Part shown: positions 1 through 9,058 of the stretch, one piece after another
How the letters are laid out: every line of letters starts with the position of its first letter
Position numbering within the stretch: position 1 is the first letter of the stretch
Source: Nonlabens arenilitoris
GTDB lineage: Bacteria > Bacteroidota > Bacteroidia > Flavobacteriales > Flavobacteriaceae
DNA length: 64,000 nucleotides
Assembly: GCF_002954765.1 (NCBI RefSeq)
Contig: NZ_MTPW01000001.1
Span: forward strand, 1,687,501-1,751,500
Direction of reading: 5' to 3'
Notes under the pieces: generated by a model
Seen by the model: the letters and a program-made list of their open reading frames with translations, nothing else
Database searches by the model: none
Told to the model about the DNA's origin: nothing
Translations under genes and position numbers: made by a program

Positions 1-834
1 GCTTTAAATGATTTAGAAGAATCATCTGGATTTATATCAGATCAACCATTGATTGATTATGAAAATAGTCATGAATTTTGTTCTTTAAGAGCTATTGAGG
101 CTGCTTTAGAAGACGCTTGGTTAGACAGTTCTGATCAACCAGGATGGAGTTTTGACGATTATCAAGAAAATGCTATTAATGTTGATCCATATGAACAAAC
201 GTTATTTAATCCATTTAATGAAATCATGATATGTAATGATATCTATAAATTTATTGAAACAGGCGTTTTAATTATAGATAGCACTCATCCCGATGCTGTA
301 GCGGCGTTAACTGCTTCAAATAACGGTATAAGTCCTGAAGAGCTGGCGATTACTTATGGAGGAAATTCAGAAGATCCAGGAGCTTTGCAGTATAATGAAG
401 ACTTGATTTCTGGAAATTGTATCCTTAAAACTCGTAAAAGTATAGGGATTGATTTAGCTGCTAAATACAAATTAAGAGCGATTCATCAACTAGATAATAA
501 AACTATTAATGGACCATCACTTAATAAGGCTAAAAAGTACAAGGCGTTTACTAAAAATTACCACAGAAAAACAAATAACAGTAAGTGGAAAAAGCGCAGA
601 ATAAAAAGAAGTGCAGGATTTGATGGAAGAAGACACGATGTTAACGACCCAATATTATGTGGGATGTTAATTGATACTGACGTGACAGGAAGATACAAAA
701 AAAGAAGAAGATCTTCTGGTAAGATAAAAGTAGTTTTAGTATCTGGAGGCGCACCTGGTGTAGGCACCGAAACGGGAGAACTTGTTTCAACGCATCGTCA
801 AAGAACTTTTAATGAAACGATCAGTTTTGAATAA
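1..834 (+). CDS. Unrecognised protein, 5' end cut by the window edge
   Basis: The reading frame is open from base 1 to the TAA at 832-834, giving 277 visible residues. A TTG lies at 49, but the frame continues upstream without a stop, so the true start is probably outside the window. The N-terminal half is acidic and rich in Asp, Glu and Asn. From about residue 180 the chain becomes strongly basic with Lys/Arg clusters (KWKKRRIKR, RYKKRRR), and it ends in a Gly-rich segment GGAPGVGTETG. I see no signal peptide or membrane segment in the visible part, and I recognise no family. The end overlaps the start of the next gene by 23 bp in another frame, which suggests co-transcription. It could be a secreted or cell-surface protein whose N-terminus is missing, but that is a guess. 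Confidence 0.6.
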   Translation, partial: ALNDLEESSGFISDQPLIDYENSHEFCSLRAIEAALEDAWLDSSDQPGWSFDDYQENAINVDPYEQTLFNPFNEIMICNDIYKFIETGVLIIDSTHPDAVAALTASNNGISPEELAITYGGNSEDPGALQYNEDLISGNCILKTRKSIGIDLAAKYKLRAIHQLDNKTINGPSLNKAKKYKAFTKNYHRKTNNSKWKKRRIKRSAGFDGRRHDVNDPILCGMLIDTDVTGRYKKRRRSSGKIKVVLVSGGAPGVGTETGELVSTHRQRTFNETISFE

Positions 835-2332
835 ATATAATTTTCTTAAATACATACTAGCGTTGATATTTATCAACGCTAGTATTTTTATCACTAAAGC
901 ACAAAGAGCAAAGGATAAACAATCCTTTCCATTGGGTATAATGATTGGTGCACATTCTGTAGATTGGAGTAATACAAATGAAAACAGTGCTATTCAGTTA
1001 GAATATCAAGATAGAATTAGCTCTACTTTTGGTTTAAAATATCAATTTTATAACTATAAAAATTTAGAATTTTATACAGGATTTAAAGTAAGGTTGTCAT
1101 CGTCTAGTTTATACTATAAGATCGATTCAGAAGATTTAGGAGTCAATTTAAATTTTAATAGATATGTCATATTTTCTCCTTATTGGACCTATCATCTACC
1201 GTTAGAGGTCGAATACCCAATTTACCAACGAGATAAGTTTAGGATTCAGGCAAAATTAGGTTATGAATTACAATATTATGGAATCACAACAGGTAGCGAT
1301 ACAAGAGTAGCACTTTCGGTAGACAATATTCCACGTTTAGTAGCTGAAAATAGAGAACATCAAAGTTTTATTACTAGCGGAATTAATATCGGTTTAGGTT
1401 TTGATTTTTACACAGAAAAATATGCTCGTTATAGAATAGATTTAATATACCACAATCACTTTCAAACACTAGAAAAAGAAAAAATAACTACTCAAAATTT
1501 AAATATAAGCCCTAATACGACTTCTACACATCGATGGACTGGAAATTACTTAGGATTAGAATTAAGTTATTTTCCAAGACCTAGACAAATAGATCAGGTT
1601 AAAAAAGAAAAAATTAAGAAACAACATGGAGAAATTAAAAAAGGTGCTGAGTATTTATTTGAAGATGTTTTTCCACTAGGGATTGGTCTTACCGCTTATG
1701 ACCATTATTTCACAAATTCAGACTCTTTTGGTTATGCTTACAGCCGTCAACAGAAAAATTCTTTTGGGATTAGCCTTAATTATAACTATTTACAAACGGG
1801 TAAGTTTAATTTTGGAGTTGGGATAGGATATAAAAACATCAGCACAACGGCTAATTTATTTATTCCTGCTGCAAATGCTTCTGAGAGTGAAGATGTAAAC
1901 TTAGGTTTTGACAGAGATTTTGACATATTTAATTTGACTTTAAAAGCAGAGTTTGTTAAGGCTTTAAGTAAAAAGCATTTTTTAAGTGCTTCTCTAGCCT
2001 TAGAAGCAAACTCTATTCAAGATGATGATCTTAATGGTCAGTCATTTGTGTATAGAAATAATGCTGGAGATGATTTAGTTGCTATTCAATTTAAAGAGAC
2101 AAGCTCCATAAATATTCTAACACCAGTATCATTAGGTTATTATTATAAATCTAGTAATGCAGGTTTATTTAATGTGAATCTCACCTATTCACCTTCAGAT
2201 TACTTAGTTCAAGAAGAGCGCTTGATAAATTTAGGTTTAAATACTGGTCAAGGCACTAGTTCTGTACATTCATGGAATGGTAGCTATTTAGCTTTAACTT
2301 TAAATTGGTATCCTAATCGAAAGAAGAAATAA
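812..2332 (+). CDS. Outer-membrane-type beta protein with two similar halves
   Basis: This is 506 residues from the ATG at 812. An in-frame TTG at 782 would add ten residues, but the ATG gives a clean signal peptide ending ITKAQ. The mature chain is rich in alternating aromatic and polar residues, as in outer-membrane beta strands. It falls into two related halves. Each begins with FPLGI (about residues 41 and 290) and each ends with a matching strand pattern: THRWTGNYLGLELSYFPR in the first half and VHSWNGSYLALTLNWYPN in the second. A Lys-rich linker (about residues 260-285) joins them. I infer an outer-membrane or porin-like protein made by internal duplication. No family name is claimed. 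It ends 7 bp before the convergent rsmA, with no room for a separate terminator. Confidence 0.65.
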   Translation: MKRSVLNKYNFLKYILALIFINASIFITKAQRAKDKQSFPLGIMIGAHSVDWSNTNENSAIQLEYQDRISSTFGLKYQFYNYKNLEFYTGFKVRLSSSSLYYKIDSEDLGVNLNFNRYVIFSPYWTYHLPLEVEYPIYQRDKFRIQAKLGYELQYYGITTGSDTRVALSVDNIPRLVAENREHQSFITSGINIGLGFDFYTEKYARYRIDLIYHNHFQTLEKEKITTQNLNISPNTTSTHRWTGNYLGLELSYFPRPRQIDQVKKEKIKKQHGEIKKGAEYLFEDVFPLGIGLTAYDHYFTNSDSFGYAYSRQQKNSFGISLNYNYLQTGKFNFGVGIGYKNISTTANLFIPAANASESEDVNLGFDRDFDIFNLTLKAEFVKALSKKHFLSASLALEANSIQDDDLNGQSFVYRNNAGDDLVAIQFKETSSINILTPVSLGYYYKSSNAGLFNVNLTYSPSDYLVQEERLINLGLNTGQGTSSVHSWNGSYLALTLNWYPNRKKK

Positions 2333-2339
2333 ATAAGTT

Positions 2340-3182
2340 TTATAATTTCTCAATCTCAGTAGCGAGTTTTACAAAGACATCAACGCTTATTTGTTCTGGT
2401 CGTAAATTGAAGATTTCTTGTTCACGCATTTCGTCGGGTAAATTCATAGATTTTAAAGAATTTCTCAAAGTCTTCCGACGTTGTTGGAAGGCGAGTTTAA
2501 CTACTTGTCTTAAAATAGAGTAGGAGCAAGTGAGATTGTCATAATTATCCTTGCGTTTTAAGATCAACACACCACTATCCACTCGTGGCGGTGGATTAAA
2601 TACTTGTGGTCCTACGGTAAATAAATACTCAGCATCATAATAAGCTTGTGCTAGAACAGATAGAATTCCGTAGATTTTAGAACCGTGTGGTGCGCAAATA
2701 CGTTGCGCTACTTCTTTTTGAAACATCCCACCAAATTCAGGAATCTGCGTTCTGTTTTCTATGGTTTTAAAAACAATTTGTGTACTGATGTTATAAGGGA
2801 AATTACCAATTATGGCAAACGGTTCCTCACCATAAATCTCTTTCAAATCCTTTTTCAAAAAATCTGCTTCTATGACTTGAAAGGTTTTTTCATTGACAAT
2901 CTTTACATGTTCCAGAGGGAAACTGTGCTTAAGATAAATCACTGATTCACTATCTAATTCTAGTGCCGTTACCTTCATGTTTTTGCGTATCACATGTTTA
3001 GTAAGCACACCAGTTCCAGGTCCTATTTCTAGAATTTGGTCATAACCTTCATAGCTTAATACATCAGCAATGCGTTGGGCTACATCTTCATCTTTAAGAA
3101 AGTGTTGTCCTAGATGTTTTTTTGCGGTAACGCCTTTATCGCTTCCTTTATGAGATGATTTATGTTTGTTGTATTTAGCCAA
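2340..3182 (-). CDS. rsmA: 16S rRNA (adenine1518/1519-N6) dimethyltransferase RsmA/KsgA
   Basis: RsmA dimethylates two adjacent adenines in the 3' hairpin of 16S rRNA using SAM, late in small-subunit assembly. The 280-residue chain shows KKHLGQHFL (residues 21-29), the SAM-binding LEIGPGTG (51-58) and the catalytic NFPYNIS (127-133), all diagnostic. The length is usual for the family, with a Lys/His-rich N-terminal extension of about 20 residues. The start is TTG at 3182. The frame has a stop a few codons upstream and no ATG before the conserved core, so TTG is the only reasonable start. It is the last gene of the leftward ribF-HTTM-serS-TPR-DUF4286-rsmA run. Confidence 0.95.
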   Translation of the reverse strand: MAKYNKHKSSHKGSDKGVTAKKHLGQHFLKDEDVAQRIADVLSYEGYDQILEIGPGTGVLTKHVIRKNMKVTALELDSESVIYLKHSFPLEHVKIVNEKTFQVIEADFLKKDLKEIYGEEPFAIIGNFPYNISTQIVFKTIENRTQIPEFGGMFQKEVAQRICAPHGSKIYGILSVLAQAYYDAEYLFTVGPQVFNPPPRVDSGVLILKRKDNYDNLTCSYSILRQVVKLAFQQRRKTLRNSLKSMNLPDEMREQEIFNLRPEQISVDVFVKLATEIEKL

Positions 3183-3221
3183 TTGTAGTATTTATTATCA
3201 GTATTAGATGTAAGATTAAAC

Positions 3222-3551
3222 CTAATTTAGATTAGTGTGTACGGTATATTCATCGAGTACGTCTAATTCTGTGCGGAATGATAAAACATTATTACCCCAT
3301 TTATCTAATCCGGCTTTACGCAATGCTTCGGCATGATTTGAGTAATATGTTTCTAAAGTTTCTCTACTAATTGCTTTATATTGAATTGAGAATGTGCTAG
3401 ATCCATCTTGCTCTTCTACAAGCACGCGTGTTAACTTAGCATCTTTAAAAAGACCAGTTCCTAAAACGTGTGCAATATGTTCACGTATCCATTCTAACCA
3501 TTCCTCTTCTAAATGACTTGCCATGTTGCAAGTCACATTATATATTACCAT
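3222..3551 (-). CDS. DUF4286 family protein
   Basis: This small cytoplasmic protein of 109 residues begins MVIYNVT. The pattern MVIYNVT...HLEEEWLEWIREHI...F.IQY, with a C-terminal RTELDVLDEY, is what I recognise as the DUF4286 family of Bacteroidota, whose function is not known to me. A longer frame begins at 3587, but those extra residues would overlap the upstream TPR gene, and the ATG at 3551 lies 10 bp after that gene's stop, so I take 3551. It sits between the TPR gene and rsmA, a gene order I believe is common in Flavobacteriaceae. Confidence 0.8.
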   Translation of the reverse strand: MVIYNVTCNMASHLEEEWLEWIREHIAHVLGTGLFKDAKLTRVLVEEQDGSSTFSIQYKAISRETLETYYSNHAEALRKAGLDKWGNNVLSFRTELDVLDEYTVHTNLN

Positions 3552-3561
3552 AATTATTTTT

Positions 3562-5352
3562 TTAAAAAGCACTGAGGTTGTCATCACCTCTCAAACGTCT
3601 GAATCTTCTGCGTGCATCTACAAAGTGAATACTGTCTGCATAGTCATATATAATACGTTCATACAGCGCTTGTGCTTTACTTATGTCGTTCAGTTTATCT
3701 TCATATAGCAATGCTAGTTTATAAAAAGCATCGTCTGCTAGAATACCATCTGCAAAGTTATCGATGATAGTTTGATAGTTGTTCTTAGCTGCGTCTAGAT
3801 TACCTTCCATCTCATATAAGTTTGCCTGATTGAGCAAAGCCTCATCTTCAATAGGATCTCCCTTATGATTTTGTAGCAATTGATCATAAAGCGATATAGC
3901 TTCAGATCGTTTATTTTGATATTGTTTTAAATCTGCTTTAGCAAAGGCTTTCAAAGCTACAAATGTGGTGTCTTCTAGACTATGATCGTTTATGGTAAGA
4001 CTTAATTCCATGGCGTCGTTTGCGATAAGCTTTGATGTAGCACTGCGCAATACTTTTAACTGTGTAAGACTCCAAGGAAAGTCGCCCTGATAATAACTAG
4101 TGCGTGCTACTCTATATTGAGCTTCTTGAGCAAGCTCATCGTTAGGTAAATCTGTTTGCACCTGACTATACAAAATTAACGCGCGATTGAATTGCTCTTG
4201 TAGTACTAGAATATCTGCGAGCAACATTTTAACTTCAGCTTTTTGAAATTTGCTTAGTCTTTTATTTTCAAGTTCAGATAATATTGCTATTGCGGTATCT
4301 GCATCACCAGCTTTAAAGGTGAGAAAATCTGCATAGTCTAATTGTAGCATGAAAGTCTGGCCATCGCGACCATATTTAGTTAGTAACTGTTCATAATTAG
4401 ATTGAACTGTACTGTAGTCATTGACCGTTGCATTATCTGCATTAATTTTTGCTAGCAAACTCTCAGCTATGTATCGAGTAGTACTTACCTGGGACTCTTG
4501 GATTAAATATTCTAAAATTTCTTTTGCAGCATCAAAATCTTTCTCTTCAATTGCTGTAACAGCTAGTTCTTGTAAGTCTACCGTACTTTCTTTAGAGCGC
4601 ACATAGATGGCTTTCTCTTGAATGAAAGCTTTTTTGAAATCTTTTTGTTGAATAAATAGCCAGCTTAAGAGCTGATTGTATATGGGGTTTTGCTTTTCGC
4701 GTAAGCGTAATAGTAACGTTTTTCTTAATAGTTTATTAGCTTCATTATCAGGATCATCTGTGATGTATCTAAAGAAAATTGCTTGTGCTCTACCGCGATA
4801 GGAAATGTTACTTTCTATCAAATCTATATACTGTACAAACATTTTCTCTAGATTGCCTTGTTGCCCATAAAGATTTGCTAATTGAATTTTGAAATTAGCA
4901 TTGGGATTTGCAGCCATACCTTTTTCGTATGCGGTAATAGCTTCATCTATTAAATTGCGTCGTTCTAATCGATTTGCGATTTGGTAAGTAAAGTTAGGTA
5001 AGGAGTCTATGAGTGCGATAGCCTCTTTATAATAAGGTGCAGCCAGTGAATCCTTACCTTGTAAAGTTAGATTATAACCTCTTTCAATAGTTAGAGTTTT
5101 ATTATTGCGCATCAACTTTTCAGCATCATTAATTAAAGAATCTACCTGCTGGTATTGCTCTAGTTGTTGATGAATATCGATGACTTTATAAAGGTTATTG
5201 ATATTGCGCTTATTTTCTTCATAGATTTTATTATAAATCTTGAGCGCTTTACCATATTCACCTTGATCCATATAATTCTCTGCCAATCTAGGGTTTTGTG
5301 CAAAACCAAAGCTGTTGTATAACAGTAAAAAGAGAATTAATAAATGACGCAT
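3562..5352 (-). CDS. Secreted tetratricopeptide-repeat protein
   Basis: The protein has 596 residues and a short signal peptide (MRHLLILFLLLYNSFGFAQ), so it should lie in the periplasm or be anchored to an outer-membrane complex. The rest is helical TPR-like repeats, for example YMDQGEYGKALKIYNKI near residue 27, and later repeats such as EGNLDAAKNNYQTIIDNF and DISKAQALYERIIYDY near the C-terminus. The repeat pattern suggests a protein-protein scaffold. No catalytic motif is seen. It lies 18 bp downstream of serS and shares its direction, so it is probably in the same transcript. Confidence 0.85.
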   Translation of the reverse strand: MRHLLILFLLLYNSFGFAQNPRLAENYMDQGEYGKALKIYNKIYEENKRNINNLYKVIDIHQQLEQYQQVDSLINDAEKLMRNNKTLTIERGYNLTLQGKDSLAAPYYKEAIALIDSLPNFTYQIANRLERRNLIDEAITAYEKGMAANPNANFKIQLANLYGQQGNLEKMFVQYIDLIESNISYRGRAQAIFFRYITDDPDNEANKLLRKTLLLRLREKQNPIYNQLLSWLFIQQKDFKKAFIQEKAIYVRSKESTVDLQELAVTAIEEKDFDAAKEILEYLIQESQVSTTRYIAESLLAKINADNATVNDYSTVQSNYEQLLTKYGRDGQTFMLQLDYADFLTFKAGDADTAIAILSELENKRLSKFQKAEVKMLLADILVLQEQFNRALILYSQVQTDLPNDELAQEAQYRVARTSYYQGDFPWSLTQLKVLRSATSKLIANDAMELSLTINDHSLEDTTFVALKAFAKADLKQYQNKRSEAISLYDQLLQNHKGDPIEDEALLNQANLYEMEGNLDAAKNNYQTIIDNFADGILADDAFYKLALLYEDKLNDISKAQALYERIIYDYADSIHFVDARRRFRRLRGDDNLSAF

Positions 5353-5370
5353 AGGTCTAAATATAGGGTT

Positions 5371-6642
5371 TTAATCAATGATGTCAAATCCACAGTATGG
5401 TTTCAATACTTCTGGGATTTTTATACCACTTTCTGTCTGGTAATTTTCTAAAATACCAGCTAGTATACGTGGTAGTGCTAATGAGCTACCGTTCAAAGTG
5501 TGTGCCAGTTCTGTTTTACCTTCGCTATTGCGAAAACGTAGTTTCAAACGGTTACTCTGGAATGTTTTAAAGTTAGAGACACTACTTACTTCTAGCCACT
5601 TGTCTTGAGCGGTACTATAAATCTCAAAGTCATAAGTAAGTGTAGAAGTGAATCCAAGGTCACCACCGCATAGTCTTAAAATACGATATGGTAATTCTAA
5701 TTCTTCAAGTATGTTTTTTACATGGACAACCATGGCGTCTAGTGCACTGTCACTATGATCAGGATGCTCTATGCGCAGAATTTCTACTTTGTCAAACTGG
5801 TGTAAACGGTTTAAACCACGTACATCACTACCATAACTACCAGCTTCACGACGAAAACATGGAGTATAGCCTGTCATTGCTATTGGTAAATCTTTTGCCT
5901 CTAGTAAGTCACCACGGTAAAGATTAGTAATAGGTACTTCAGATGTAGGTATGAGGTATAAATCATCAACACCTACATGATACATTTGTCCTTCTTTATC
6001 TGGTAATTGTCCAGTTCCATAACCACTTGCCTCATTCACTAGGAGTGGTACCTGCATTTCTTCATAGCCTGCAGCAGTGTTTTTATCTAGGAAATAGTTG
6101 ATTAGAGCACGTTGTAAACGAGCTCCTTTTCTTTTATATACAGGAAATCCTGCGCCGGTGATTTTTGTACCAAGTTCAAAATCTATTATATCATAATCCT
6201 TAACAAGTTCCCAGTGTGGTTTAGCACCTGCGTGTAAAGTAGGGATCACTCCATGTTGAGAGAGAACTTCGTTATCTTCATCACTATTTCCAGATGGTAC
6301 ACTGTCCTGTGGAATGTTAGGAATTGTATACAGTATATCCTGTAACTCAGTAACAGCTATATTAAGTTCTTCATTAAGTTGTTTGGACTTTTCTTTGAGC
6401 TCACCGGTTTGAGATTTAAGTTCATTTGCTTCAGCAGCTTTTCCAGACTTAAATAAATCGCCTATTTGCTTAGATAGCTTATTACTTACAGCAAGTGTTT
6501 CATCAAGTTGCGCCTGTAGAGAACGTCTTTTTTCATCTACTGAAATAGCGTTTTCTAACAATGGCATGGCATCAATGTTTCTTTTTTTGAGCGCTTGTGC
6601 AAAAGCATCTTTATTCTCGCGTATAGCTGCGATTTGTAACAT
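5371..6642 (-). CDS. serS: Serine--tRNA ligase
   Basis: SerS charges tRNA-Ser (and tRNA-Sec where present) with serine in the cytoplasm. The chain has 423 residues, the normal size. Residues 1-110 form the long antiparallel coiled-coil arm that binds the tRNA long variable arm. The class II core shows the TSE serine-binding motif (233-235), motif 2 FRREAGS (263-269) and motif 3 NGSSLALPRILAGILENYQ (384-402). The ATG at 6642 directly precedes the conserved MLQIAAIREN. It belongs to the leftward housekeeping operon between the HTTM gene and the TPR gene. Confidence 0.97.
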   Translation of the reverse strand: MLQIAAIRENKDAFAQALKKRNIDAMPLLENAISVDEKRRSLQAQLDETLAVSNKLSKQIGDLFKSGKAAEANELKSQTGELKEKSKQLNEELNIAVTELQDILYTIPNIPQDSVPSGNSDEDNEVLSQHGVIPTLHAGAKPHWELVKDYDIIDFELGTKITGAGFPVYKRKGARLQRALINYFLDKNTAAGYEEMQVPLLVNEASGYGTGQLPDKEGQMYHVGVDDLYLIPTSEVPITNLYRGDLLEAKDLPIAMTGYTPCFRREAGSYGSDVRGLNRLHQFDKVEILRIEHPDHSDSALDAMVVHVKNILEELELPYRILRLCGGDLGFTSTLTYDFEIYSTAQDKWLEVSSVSNFKTFQSNRLKLRFRNSEGKTELAHTLNGSSLALPRILAGILENYQTESGIKIPEVLKPYCGFDIID

Positions 6643-6681
6643 GGTTTTCCGTTTTTAATTCTGAGCTTGTAAAATTACCAT

Positions 6682-8010
6682 TTATTCCTTGTTCTCATAG
6701 AGAGAAGATGGTAAAATCCATTCGTGATGTGACCAGTGATTCCATTCTTGAGCAGCTACATCAACTTCTTTATCTGTAAACTGTTGTAGGGGACGACCAT
6801 TAATACTGACTTTTGCATCAATATACACGGCGACATCTTCACCTTCAATAGCGTGAAACTCCTTGAGTTTTTGAGCAAATTGCCACATAAAATCGGGCTT
6901 TGTTTGTACGCTGTAGGATTGTTTTGTTGTTAAGTAATCTTTGTAATTAATTGCTTTGCGGGCGCCAGTTTTTTTATTTTCAACATAGTAAGTTGTAAAA
7001 CCACGCCTGTTGCGCAACATCATACGCCAGCTTAAACGATGACCTTCTTCAGTCCATAGTACATCATCTTTTATAACCCAATGTCTTAATGGTAATAAAA
7101 TCATAAGAATTAAAAAGCTAGTAGTTGCAATAATTAATGGCTTTTTAAATGATGGAACGATTATGTCGTCACCTTCATAAAATGACTTCTTTTTTAAAAA
7201 ACGTTTTTGGATAGTCTTTGGGTTGAAAAAGAAAACTAAGAAAGCTAACGCTAGATACGGGAATATGCCTATTTTAAAAATAATTGAATTGAAGATATGA
7301 AAAAAGAATGACGCGATGACAGCAACCATGCGCGTTCTTTTCCATAACAATAAAGGCACGATTAAAATATCATAACTCAATCCATAAATCATAATTGCCC
7401 AGTGTGCCCATTCTTGTTGAAGGATAGTCCAATCACCAGCTCTTATTTTCATCAAATGCTTAGGAAATGAGGTGTCTATCCAATCAGGATAAAACTTTGC
7501 AACACTCGCATAAGAGTAAACAATAAATAAAAACGCAATTATGAATAAATAAATCCATCTACTCATATGTTCTTTACGTATCCTTGGGTTCCATTTTGCA
7601 TCTAGTGAAACAGATCGATGTGCCGGTAAAAAAATCATGATGTAATTAAGTAACATCAATAGGTAATAGTGGTTGTTGTAAGATGTTTTTTGTAATAAGT
7701 AAACATAAGTCCATGCAATTGCATAAAAAATCATCGCAGTACGGTATTTAAAACCTACCATAACTAACAATCCTGCAATACCCATTATTATAAACAAGCC
7801 ATACATTAATGGCGCAGGTAAAGGTTCTAAAAATTCAAATCCTATGAAAGTAAACGTGAATTTTGGTTGTAAAAAATGCTTATCAACCGCTCCTAAGGCT
7901 ATATGTCCAAATGCCTCGCAAGCCAATAAAAAACCAAAAAATATTCGGAATAAAACCAGAGCAGAATTGTCTACTTGCCTGAACAACCATTTATCCCATT
8001 TGCTGTACAT
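6682..8010 (-). CDS. HTTM / vitamin K-dependent gamma-carboxylase-like membrane protein
   Basis: This is a polytopic membrane protein of 442 residues. It begins with a conserved block WLFRQVDNSALVLFRIFFG, followed by several hydrophobic helices. A YNNHYYLLMLLNYIMIFLPAHR segment (split here only by loops) and further helices to about residue 310 match the HTTM domain seen in gamma-carboxylase-like proteins. The C-terminal 130 residues are soluble and contain SWRMMLRNRRGF and WNHWSHHEWILP. The human relative carboxylates Glu residues with vitamin K, but the substrate of bacterial members is not established and I do not assign one. The gene overlaps the end of ribF by 20 bp, so translation is probably coupled. 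Confidence 0.85.
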   Translation of the reverse strand: MYSKWDKWLFRQVDNSALVLFRIFFGFLLACEAFGHIALGAVDKHFLQPKFTFTFIGFEFLEPLPAPLMYGLFIIMGIAGLLVMVGFKYRTAMIFYAIAWTYVYLLQKTSYNNHYYLLMLLNYIMIFLPAHRSVSLDAKWNPRIRKEHMSRWIYLFIIAFLFIVYSYASVAKFYPDWIDTSFPKHLMKIRAGDWTILQQEWAHWAIMIYGLSYDILIVPLLLWKRTRMVAVIASFFFHIFNSIIFKIGIFPYLALAFLVFFFNPKTIQKRFLKKKSFYEGDDIIVPSFKKPLIIATTSFLILMILLPLRHWVIKDDVLWTEEGHRLSWRMMLRNRRGFTTYYVENKKTGARKAINYKDYLTTKQSYSVQTKPDFMWQFAQKLKEFHAIEGEDVAVYIDAKVSINGRPLQQFTDKEVDVAAQEWNHWSHHEWILPSSLYENKE

Positions 8011-8926
8011 ATGTTCTGGTCTTTAATTCATCTTCTTTCATCGCTGCTTTTAACTCTTCAATAGAATTAAATCTAACTTCATCTCTTAACCTCTTATGAA
8101 AAAACAGTTCTACTTGAGAGTTGTATAAATCTGCATTAAAGTCTAAGTAAAATGTTTCAATGGTTTTTTGTGACCCGTCAGAAACTGTAGGATTAAAACC
8201 GATATTAGTCATTCCATATACTTCAATTCCATTTATGATGCTACTAGTGATATAGACTCCATTCTTAGGTAATAATTTATAGGTTTCACTCACTTTTAAA
8301 TTTGCTGTAGGGTAATTGATAGTTCTACCTATTGCCTTTCCTTGAACGATTATACCGTTAATACTGTAAGGTCTATTTAAGTAGTTTACAGTGGTTTCCA
8401 TATCGCCATTTTCTATAGCATTACGTATTTTAGTACTACTTACCGTAACTTCTTCCACATCTTTTTTAGAAATCTGTACGACTTTGAAATTGAACTCTTT
8501 TCCATATTCTTCTAGTTCATTAATACTGGCTGCACGATTCCTGCCAAAACGGTGGTCGTAGCCTATAACGACCACAGCAGCTCTTAACTGATCTACTAGA
8601 ATGTTTTTCACATAATCATGTGCGCTTGTTCTTGCAAAATCTAAAGAAAATGGATGCGTCACTATGTTTTCAATACCATTTGCGGCGATTAATTGCTGTC
8701 GCTCTTCAATAGTATTGATTAATTTTAACTCACTATCAGGCTGTAATACCATTCTAGGATGAGGGAAGAAGGTAAGCAATACACTAGTCAGTGATTGTTG
8801 CTGTGCAATTTCAGTAACTCGCTTTAAAATTTTTTGATGTCCGTGATGTACACCATCAAAAGTTCCTATCGTTACTACAGCGCCTTTTTCTGCCTCATAT
8901 GAGGCGATGTTGTCAAATATTTTCAA
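7991..8926 (-). CDS. ribF: Bifunctional riboflavin kinase / FMN adenylyltransferase RibF
   Basis: RibF converts riboflavin to FMN and then to FAD. The 311-residue chain has the N-terminal nucleotidyltransferase motif GTFDGVHHGHQ (residues 21-31) and the loop IGYDHRFGRNR (121-131), followed by the kinase motif GKAIGRTINYPTANL (196-210). The start is TTG at 8926 (TTG AAA ATA TTT). No in-frame ATG precedes the conserved core, and an in-frame stop lies about ten codons upstream, so TTG is chosen. It is the first gene of the leftward operon and diverges from the protease gene. Confidence 0.95.
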   Translation of the reverse strand: MKIFDNIASYEAEKGAVVTIGTFDGVHHGHQKILKRVTEIAQQQSLTSVLLTFFPHPRMVLQPDSELKLINTIEERQQLIAANGIENIVTHPFSLDFARTSAHDYVKNILVDQLRAAVVVIGYDHRFGRNRAASINELEEYGKEFNFKVVQISKKDVEEVTVSSTKIRNAIENGDMETTVNYLNRPYSINGIIVQGKAIGRTINYPTANLKVSETYKLLPKNGVYITSSIINGIEVYGMTNIGFNPTVSDGSQKTIETFYLDFNADLYNSQVELFFHKRLRDEVRFNSIEELKAAMKEDELKTRTYVQQMG

Positions 8927-9058
8927 TGTATCAGAGCTCTTTTTTCAGGTAGTTGCAAATTAAAATATTATCGGTGAATTGTGCTAAAAAACAGCATGTT
9001 TATGAAAATGTTTGTACAGACCACAAACATGAAGTATTTTGTAAACTTATTATTCCCT

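Noticed and set aside
4690..4710. Another palindrome copy in the TPR gene
   Set aside because: The sequence TTTTCGCGTAAGCG only loosely resembles the 16-bp repeat, with an extra base and a mismatch; chance similarity is likely.
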